Shown here: one piece after another, positions 53,801 to 60,244 of the stretch
Layout of the letters: the number at the start of each line of letters is the position of its first letter
How positions within the stretch are numbered: the stretch's first letter is position 1
NCBI GenBank assembly: GCA_021735645.1
Contig: JAIPGP010000010.1
Coordinates: 1 to 60,244 of the forward strand
Origin: Candidatus Cloacimonadota bacterium
GTDB taxonomy: Bacteria; Cloacimonadota; Cloacimonadia; Cloacimonadales; TCS61
Length of the DNA stretch: 60,244 nt
Reading direction: 5' to 3'
Notes under the pieces: generated by a model
What the model saw: only the letters and a program-made list of their open reading frames with translations
Database searches by the model: none
What the model was told of the DNA's origin: nothing
Made by a program: the position numbers and the translations under genes

Positions 53801-56201
53801 GTCTTTCATGAACTGGCATGTCCCTGAAGCCCATGGACCAAGTCCAATGATAGCTGCTTTCTGGGATGATATTCATAATGGATATTTAGGTCATGTTTAT
53901 ACCTACTATGATCCCGGTATGCACTATTATGTTATTGAATGGGATCATTTCCAGAATGAATATAATAATGCCGAGGAAACCTTCCAGATCATCCTTTATG
54001 ACGCAAATTATTATCCCACCAGTACCATGGATAGTAAAATAAAGATCCAGTATAAAGTATTTAATAATGTCAATCAAGGCTCCTATAGAGCAGATCATGG
54101 ACAGTATTGCACTGTGGGTCTTGAAGATCATACCGGGATGATTGGACTGGAATACACTTTTGATAACAGCTATCCAACGGCTGCCAGAACAATTACTGAT
54201 GAGAGTGCTATCTTATTTACTACTATGCCTATTCCTCCTGATGGACCAATTTTAACAATGAGTAATATTGAGCTTGATGATGAAAATGGCAATGGAGCTG
54301 CAGATTATGGTGAAAATATCTATTTTGATCTGCTGATCAGTAATGTTGGTTCTGAAATAGCCCATAACGTCTCTGTGAATTTATCTACGATAGATACCTG
54401 GATTGATCTGATAGATGACAGCAGTGCCTATCCTGATATAGAAGCTGGCACAATAGAGTCAAATAACCAGGCATTTTATCTCACTGTAGATAGTGAAGTT
54501 CCTGATGGGCATCTGGCTTCCATAAATGTGATTATCTCTTCAAATGAAAGCGCCTGGGAGCTCATTACCGAGATAGAACTTAATGCTCCTCTTGTCAGCT
54601 ATTATAATTATTTAGTAAATGATGGCATTGATAATATTCTGGATGCAGGGGAAACCGCTGATGTCCTGATAAGTTTTGCTAATACTGGAGGAGCACCTGT
54701 TTATGATTCCCAATTCACTCTTTCTACTAATGATGCCTATCTGGATATCAATAATGATACCTATGGTCCGGGTAATATCAATAGCGAAAGTATAATCATG
54801 GGGATCTTTGGATTTACCGCTTCCTCAGGCTCAACAATGAGCCATTCATGCACAGTGCACTGGGTTTTGAATGCGGGGCAGGATTATTCCGTAAGTGGAG
54901 ATTTCATCTTTGTTATCAGTCAGGTTCCTGTGCTTATCAATGAGGATTTTTCTGGTACTTTCCCACCAGACGGCTGGTATATTGACGGACAGAACTGGGA
55001 GAGTGGATCAAGTAATAATGCTGGTGGCTCTGCTCCTGAGGCAAAATTTATCTGGAGTCCCTCAGTTAACGGTGATCAAAGACTGATTTGCGGTCCTTTT
55101 TCCACTTCCGGCTCCAGTGAAATAGACCTTTCTTTCTGCCAGAATGTAAATCATTACAGTGGTATTTATACTCTAGCGCTTGAAACATCCTCAAATGGCA
55201 ACAACTGGCAGCAGACTGCGACCTGGCCACCTCAAAATCAGAGTGCTACTATCAGCAATGTAAATATTTATAATTCGGATGTTGGCTCGCCTACTTTTTA
55301 TTTTGCATTCACCTTCTCTGGAAATTCATCTAACATTAACTACTGGTACATCGACAATGTCGAGATTGATGAACCCAGTTTGTTACTACTGGGTTATATT
55401 CAAGGAATCGTGAGCATTGGTGGCACTGGCAATATGCAGGATGTGATGATCGAAGTTGATGATCAGATTGCTCAACCAAACTCATTAGGCGAATATACCT
55501 TGATCCTTGAGCCAGGAACTTATGATCTTACAGCTACTCTGCCCGGCTATGAAGATTTTATAGTTACTGATATTCAGATTATACAAACGCAGACAACTAA
55601 TCAGAATATCATGCTGGGTTTTATCCCTTCGCCGGATGGTCTTATTTCGGTGGCTTCTGAAGATGGAGTTTTACTAAACTGGGAGCTTAGCTCTCAGGAG
55701 ATCAGCCATGATATTCGTGATATCGAGTATTATAACATTTATGCTAATTTTAATGGTGATGGCTATCAACTGGCTGGTACATCTGCTGAAATGTGTTTCC
55801 TCCATACTCCCTATCTGCCTGGTAATTATCATTATTATGTGACAGCGTATTACACGGAAAGCGGAGAAACGCTGCCCTCCAATGAAGCTTCCAGCTGGTA
55901 TGATGGCGAAGTATACTTTGGTGATATTAATGAAAGCACAGTTGTTGATGCTTATGATACTGCTCTTTTACTGCAATATTTCGTTGGCTTAGACCCGTTG
56001 CCGGTGATTGATCCCGTTCCCTGGGAAAACTGGAGACTCTATCTGGGTGATGTTGATGATAATGGCAATATGGAAGCCTTTGATGCTTCCCTGATCCTGC
56101 AATATATCGTAGGTATCATTGACCGTTTCCCCTGCGAACCAGCTCCTGTTGTAAGCCGAAAAATTAATAACAACCTGAATAAAAATTCCAGTCTGGACTA
56201 A
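50835..56201 (+). CDS. Large C25-like protein ending in dockerin-like pair (copy 2)
   Basis: 1788 residues, full-length paralog of the gene at 44227 with the same module order: signal peptide (MKKIFLILIVLMIWSLQA), propeptide-like region, C25-like domain (LTCGTGGFLETC keeps the Cys; YRGFIGMSGF again lacks the GH motif), Ig/CARDB-like domains, nidogen-like domain, MAM-like domain ('LINEDFSGTFPPDGWYIDGQ'), regulatory-like unit, FN3, and a terminal dockerin-like pair (GDINESTVVDAYDT, GDVDDNGNMEAFDA). No sorting module. The start is GTG 50835 with GGAGG 5 nt upstream. Some stretches, e.g. the last dockerin repeat (near 56030-56100), are nearly identical in DNA to copy 1 while others have drifted. 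It is transcribed separately and ends at a strong terminator. Confidence 0.9.
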   Translation: MKKIFLILIVLMIWSLQAEWISLQNSDSNTFNCENSDRNNTELSFQLNGYEIETITKAGEKYLQISHPGEGDLLQIGKPDLPVFTTLVAISGTGTPQLCYQVLNNSILSDVMIFPRQELRLESEPARDEFKRDEQYYTSGSIFPEASAFLGEPAIMRDIRLVPVTVCPFTWDPVSRELTIVSEFTLQVSMTSEPGINELNDDNYISRAFELFYKGNIINYEVSETRDEFQQPSILFIHTNNTQVTSALSYLTTWKHERGYEVHTASTTQAGTSNIAIKNYIQSAYNNWENPPEYVVLVGDAGGSYNIPTWIDTWSSYNGEGDQPYSQLAGEDVLADIIVGRMPFENITELQTMIAKSINYEKQPYVTNPGWMETITLVGDSSSSGPSTISTCRYVQEVTLAYNPDFSYNEIFSGSYSSQMSSALNGGTLYFCYRGFIGMSGFNIISITSLNNGWMLPFVTILTCGTGGFLETCRSEVFARAGSITNPKGAIASVGTATTGTHTCFNNCVTAGMYEGIFNLDIFSPGGALVNGKYNLYMNYPQNPSNYVNMFSHWNNLMGDPSVSLYTGIPQAINVEYPLIVGLGALNIPVTVTDAQGTGIENAWVTILKGGDEIFATGYTNAAGDIWLPIPEAESGDVIITVTAHDYLSFQDEFTIAAQNVQLNPRDYDIDDDNFGSSIGNGNSIINNGETIELDILVNNSGSQAASGVTGIINCPEPWITITTPEVSYPDINAGEELAPLSSFILNIDPAVIGGSVFQLEVTISSGTQEFNGILDLTVAAPLLSFNSYTLSGISGIINPGETAGITVEIENLGDIATGSLTALLSSNDSFIEIDDANGSYNNILPGNSAVNLGNFFEITLSSFAIPGTLIPFLMTLSNSEGFVQTILFNLEVGIVTGNDPLGPDAYGYLAYDDQDDGYLACPTYNWIEINPFLGGNGTQVGISTGGDDCDIEDVSFPDSFTFNYYGEQYTMFTVGTAGWIAPGGTQIRSFMNWHVPEAHGPSPMIAAFWDDIHNGYLGHVYTYYDPGMHYYVIEWDHFQNEYNNAEETFQIILYDANYYPTSTMDSKIKIQYKVFNNVNQGSYRADHGQYCTVGLEDHTGMIGLEYTFDNSYPTAARTITDESAILFTTMPIPPDGPILTMSNIELDDENGNGAADYGENIYFDLLISNVGSEIAHNVSVNLSTIDTWIDLIDDSSAYPDIEAGTIESNNQAFYLTVDSEVPDGHLASINVIISSNESAWELITEIELNAPLVSYYNYLVNDGIDNILDAGETADVLISFANTGGAPVYDSQFTLSTNDAYLDINNDTYGPGNINSESIIMGIFGFTASSGSTMSHSCTVHWVLNAGQDYSVSGDFIFVISQVPVLINEDFSGTFPPDGWYIDGQNWESGSSNNAGGSAPEAKFIWSPSVNGDQRLICGPFSTSGSSEIDLSFCQNVNHYSGIYTLALETSSNGNNWQQTATWPPQNQSATISNVNIYNSDVGSPTFYFAFTFSGNSSNINYWYIDNVEIDEPSLLLLGYIQGIVSIGGTGNMQDVMIEVDDQIAQPNSLGEYTLILEPGTYDLTATLPGYEDFIVTDIQIIQTQTTNQNIMLGFIPSPDGLISVASEDGVLLNWELSSQEISHDIRDIEYYNIYANFNGDGYQLAGTSAEMCFLHTPYLPGNYHYYVTAYYTESGETLPSNEASSWYDGEVYFGDINESTVVDAYDTALLLQYFVGLDPLPVIDPVPWENWRLYLGDVDDNGNMEAFDASLILQYIVGIIDRFPCEPAPVVSRKINNNLNKNSSLD

Positions 56202-56225
56202 GTTTCAGGCTGCATATAAAAAAAA

Positions 56226-56262
56226 CCAGCCGCTGGATATTTCCAGCGGCTGGTCTTTTTTT
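56226..56262. terminator. Bidirectional terminator between the C25-like gene and groEL
   Basis: CCAGCCGCTGG-ATATTT-CCAGCGGCTGG followed by TCTTTTTTTT, with an A run before it. It can end both the plus-strand gene and the convergent groEL. Confidence 0.92.
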
Positions 56263-56270
56263 TATTATCT

Positions 56271-56341
56271 ATTCACGATTCACGACTAACCATTAACGAT
56301 TCACGACTAACGACTAACCATTAACGATTCACGTCTCACGA
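56271..56341. repeat. Degenerate tandem CACGATTCACGACTAACC words
   Basis: 'ATTCACGATTCACGACTAACC', then 'ATTAACGATTCACGACTAA', then 'CGACTAACCATTAACGATTC', then 'ACGTCTCACGAATT': short words repeated with variations up to the groEL stop codon. Related words lie near 24500 and 59948. Confidence 0.7.
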
Positions 56342-56342
56342 A

Positions 56343-57998
<1,656 letters not shown>

Positions 57999-58007
57999 TT
58001 ATTAAAA

Positions 58008-58034
58008 TTAGCAATTAACTATTTCAAGTGCTAA
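58008..58034. promoter_or_regulatory. CIRCE-like HrcA operator upstream of groEL
   Basis: TTAGCAATT-N9-AAGTGCTAA against the consensus TTAGCACTC-N9-GAGTGCTAA: the right half has one change and the left half two, with spacing exact. It lies between a minus-strand TTGACA (58055-58060) and the groEL ribosome site. Confidence 0.85.
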
Positions 58035-58151
58035 TTTCCAGATTGAGTTTTTTTTGTCAAAATGTTTTTTGCCATTTTTCTCTTTTTTTTATCACACCCT
58101 GTTGTTTTTTGCTCTTTTGCCTGATATTTCTTACCGTGACTGAGAATATTT

Positions 58152-59276
58152 CTACTCAAAATGCTTAATAAAACATCTGCGTCTTTTATGCTGTCGACGG
58201 TCAAAGAATTTCCATTGATCCTGAACTTTAATATTATTCTCAAGTTCCGGATTAGTTTCTGCTTTAACGAACTTGTGGTTAATATAGCTGTTAATCAACT
58301 CTCTCAAGATCAAGGCGTTTACTCCCTTACTCTGGAGATCAGGGCGAACAGCGATCAGATAAAGATCAATTAGATTGTTGTTTTTCAGGGCATTAAGGAT
58401 ATGAATAAATCCAAAGGGGAAGAGAGAGCCTTTTGCCTTTTGAAATGCTTTGGAGAGAGAGGGAAAGGTCAATCCAAAGGCTGCGACCTTGTTATTTTCA
58501 TCTACAATAATGTTAATATAGTCAGGATTCGCAAAGCTGATATATTGCTTGATATATTTTGTGATCTGTTTTTCGCTTAAAGGGATGAAACCATATAAAT
58601 CTTTATAAGAATTATTCAGCACTTCAAATACATCATAGAAATACGGTTTTAACTCTTTAATTTTCTTTGCATGGAGTATTTTCAGTTTATTCTTTTTTTG
58701 GACAATCTGAGCAATTCTCACGATCCTCTCCGGCACTTTGTCGGGAATAGTTATCTCATATTCCATCCAGTCAATATCTTTTATGTAACCCAGTCTGGCG
58801 AGATGTTCAGGATAATATGGATAATTATAAATAGTGGCTATCGTACTCTGTTCAGTAAAACCCTCTATCAGCATACCCTCCGGATCAAGATCAGTAAATC
58901 CCAGAGGACCGTGCACCGCAGAAAGTCCTTTGGCTTTTGCCCAGTTTTCCACAGTATCAAGAAGGGCTTTGGAGACGCTTTCATCATCTATAAAATCAAT
59001 CCAGCCAAACCGGCAGAATTTATCCTGCCACTTTTCGATGAAGCGATGATTGATGATACCTGCAATTCTTCCCACTACTTCTCCATTCATATATGCCAGC
59101 CACTGTTTTGCTTCGCAGAATTCAAAAGCAGGATTTCTTGCCGGGATAAAAAGATTCATTTCATCAGTATTTAATTGCGGTATCCAGTATTTATTCCCTT
59201 TATAGAGTTTATATGGAAATGAAATGAAGCTTTTCAGGTCTTTTTTATTTTTTACTTCTTTTATGATTACTTCCAT
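58152..59276 (-). CDS. GNAT-superfamily acetyltransferase-like protein (YghO type)
   Basis: 374 residues of the family annotated as GNAT-like/YghO. The N-terminal half has 'YKGNKYWIPQL', 'FCEAKQWLAYMNGEVVGRIAGIIN' (beta strands 4-5 of a GNAT fold) and 'GPLGFTDLDPEGML'. The C-terminal half has a second GNAT-like unit ('NKVAAFGLTFPSL', 'LYLIAVRPDLQSKGVNALILREL' resembling the acyl-CoA-binding R/Q-x-x-G-x-G/A loop). The substrate is unknown. No signal peptide. ATG 59276 has AGGA 4 nt upstream. It has its own promoter at 59326-59353 and ends about 170 bp before groEL, whose operator lies in between, so it is probably not controlled by HrcA. Confidence 0.85.
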   Translation of the reverse strand: MEVIIKEVKNKKDLKSFISFPYKLYKGNKYWIPQLNTDEMNLFIPARNPAFEFCEAKQWLAYMNGEVVGRIAGIINHRFIEKWQDKFCRFGWIDFIDDESVSKALLDTVENWAKAKGLSAVHGPLGFTDLDPEGMLIEGFTEQSTIATIYNYPYYPEHLARLGYIKDIDWMEYEITIPDKVPERIVRIAQIVQKKNKLKILHAKKIKELKPYFYDVFEVLNNSYKDLYGFIPLSEKQITKYIKQYISFANPDYINIIVDENNKVAAFGLTFPSLSKAFQKAKGSLFPFGFIHILNALKNNNLIDLYLIAVRPDLQSKGVNALILRELINSYINHKFVKAETNPELENNIKVQDQWKFFDRRQHKRRRCFIKHFE

Positions 59277-59325
59277 GTTTCCTATTCAACACCTCCAATA
59301 TCACTAGTGCTCATTTATTAAAGTT

Positions 59326-59353
59326 AGTATATTCTAATCAGGAAACATGTCAA
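59326..59353 (-). promoter_or_regulatory. Sigma70-type promoter of the GNAT-like gene
   Basis: On the minus strand TTGACA (59353-59348), a 16-bp spacer and TATACT (59331-59326), about 50 bp before ATG 59276. Near-consensus. Confidence 0.65.
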
Positions 59354-59507
59354 TCCTAATTTTTTATTACGAGAAGAGGGAGAAAATTATAGAATAAATT
59401 CAAACTCAAGTTCATGGAGGATTGGAATGTTATTTACTCATCGATAAGGTATCTCAGGTTTCAGTTTTCTGCTGCTATCAATGGCATAACGGTGAACATG
59501 CTTTAAT

Positions 59508-59532
59508 CCTGCATTCCCGCTAATTATAACGA
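59508..59532 (+). repeat. Dispersed 25-bp repeat, copy 1
   Basis: CCTGCATTCCCGCTAAT followed by TATAACGA. It recurs at 60108-60132 with one mismatch, exactly 600 bp on. Confidence 0.75.
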
Positions 59533-59769
59533 TGGAGGTTTAACCCCTGGCTAATAATATAATTCTATTTGTTTTTTTGTCATCTCTCACCAGCGTAATT
59601 ATCTACCTTTTTGTTCAAAGTAATTCCTCTCCCTTCTCCTCTTCGAAGCACACTAATCACCAATCATAAGATCGGTTTTAATCCTTTCTTTTATGATTAT
59701 TACTTCGCATATCTGAACTTCCTGGCTATTATAGATCGCAAAATGTTACTAATTTTACTAAATGTTACC

Positions 59770-59850
59770 TCATAATTGTCTGCTATTATGTTATTTACAG
59801 CATAAAGTAACATTTTTGCCGTTTTTTGAAGATTACCACTATATTTAACT
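59770..59850 (+). repeat. Dispersed ~82-bp repeat, copy 1
   Basis: Begins TCATAATTG, contains ACATTTTTGCC (59810-59820) and ends CTATATTTAA (59839-59848). It aligns over its length, imperfectly, with 59999-60082. Confidence 0.6.
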
Positions 59851-59998
59851 ATATAAAAAATTACAGCTTTCTTTAATTTCATCAATCTCTTTGGCAGGTT
59901 ACAGTTACTCATATTCTATGCTTTCAATTATGTTCTACGGGGCACACGATTCACGTCTCACGATTCATAAATGTAAGGAAAGTAAGGAAAATGTAAGG

Positions 59999-60082
59999 TC
60001 ATAACTCCCTGCAATAATATTAATTACAACAAAATCTTACATTTTTGCCCCTTTTTTGATATATATACCCCTATATTTAATT
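59999..60082 (+). repeat. Dispersed ~82-bp repeat, copy 2
   Basis: Begins TCATAACTC, contains ACATTTTTGCC (60039-60049) and ends CTATATTTAA (60071-60080). Followed 26 bp later by the second copy of the 25-bp repeat. Confidence 0.6.
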
Positions 60083-60107
60083 TTACTCAAGTTTCGCAGA
60101 CGTGTAA

Positions 60108-60132
60108 CCTGCATTCCCGCTAATAATAACGA
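60108..60132 (+). repeat. Dispersed 25-bp repeat, copy 2
   Basis: CCTGCATTCCCGCTAAT followed by AATAACGA; partner of 59508-59532. Confidence 0.75.
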
Positions 60133-60180
60133 GGAAAAATTTATAACTACAATAAAAATATGACAAAATGCATATTTTTT

Positions 60181-60217
60181 TTGCTTTTCTTCTCGTTACT
60201 ATTATATTATTAGTAAC
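60181..60217 (+). promoter_or_regulatory. Palindromic operator overlapping a candidate promoter
   Basis: GTTACTA (60195-60201), 9 nt, TAGTAAC (60211-60217) is a perfect 7-bp inverted repeat. It encloses TATTAT (60205-60210), which lies 18 bp after TTGCTT (60181-60186). A repressor bound here would cover the -10. It precedes the start at 60238 by 20 bp. Confidence 0.5.
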
Positions 60218-60237
60218 GATGTTTAAAGGAGTGGAAT

Positions 60238-60244
60238 ATGGCTG
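60238..60244 (+). CDS. Start of a gene cut by the window end
   Basis: ATGGCTG at the last seven bases follows AAAGGAG at the right distance (spacer 6 nt) and the promoter/palindrome above. Only Met-Ala can be read, so nothing can be said of its product. Confidence 0.5.

Larger units (their letters stand above)
59354..60180. other. Repeat-rich intergenic DNA without a credible gene
   Basis: About 830 bp, AT-rich. It holds two pairs of dispersed repeats (listed separately) and the words CACGATTCACGTCTCACGATTC (59947-59968) and GTAAGGAAAGTAAGGAAAATG (near 59973). The only longer open frame (59700-59912, minus) has no ribosome site and overlaps a repeat. Confidence 0.5.

Noticed and set aside
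59700-59912. 70-residue minus-strand reading frame
   Set aside because: No ribosome site, AT-rich random-looking composition, and overlap with a dispersed repeat.

Overview
The window looks like a chromosomal segment of a Candidatus Cloacimonadota (WWE1)-type bacterium or a close relative in the Fibrobacterota/Cloacimonadota area. This is inferred from many very large exported proteins that end in a FlgD-Ig/T9SS-like C-terminal sorting module (YPNPFNP...IYN.KGQ...SGIY...K..LLK), from GLUG, beta-helix, gingipain-like C25 and dockerin-like modules, and from AT-rich coding sequence. I could run no database search, so taxonomy rests on protein style. No rRNA, tRNA or CRISPR array was seen.

Region 1 (1-4.7 kb) holds cytoplasmic or redox genes: a DUF362 protein with two [4Fe-4S] ferredoxin motifs; a FadR/YsiA-like TetR regulator with its own promoter and a nearby palindrome; and, convergent with it, a tight minus-strand operon of a MEMO-AMMECR1 fusion with an N-terminal hydrophobic segment, a DUF2007 protein and a SPASM radical SAM enzyme.

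Region 2 (4.9-19 kb, minus strand) holds exported proteins: a sorting-domain protein split by one in-frame TGA; a 267-bp foldback element with terminal inverted repeats and a 13-bp target duplication; two tandem PEGA-domain/outer-membrane-barrel-like paralogs that are sequence mosaics of each other; and a 2547-residue multidomain surface protein with a dockerin-like pair.

Region 3 (19-56.2 kb, mostly plus strand) is an array of secreted proteins: a GLUG/PKD protein, two beta-helix proteins, three C25 peptidases with an intact-looking His/Cys pair and a sorting domain, and two roughly 1787-residue C25-like proteins that end in a dockerin-like pair and lack the sorting domain. One minus-strand gene of unknown function (23.4-24.4 kb) interrupts it. 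Promoter/N-terminus and C-terminus blocks are shared nearly identically between neighbours, which points to recent duplication or gene conversion. Wrecked IS630 and IS110 copies lie between the last two paralogs.

Region 4 (56.3-60.2 kb) has groEL under a degenerate CIRCE operator with no groES beside it, a GNAT-like protein, and about 900 bp of repeat-rich non-coding DNA leading to the start of a truncated gene behind a palindromic operator-like promoter.

Taken together, regions 2-3 look like a surface and secreted protein locus (proteases, adhesive or scaffold modules, barrel-like proteins). The mixture of dockerin-bearing proteins with and without sorting domains suggests, as a hypothesis only, assembly on the cell surface. 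Intergenic spacers are unusually rich in hairpins, foldbacks and degenerate tandem words.
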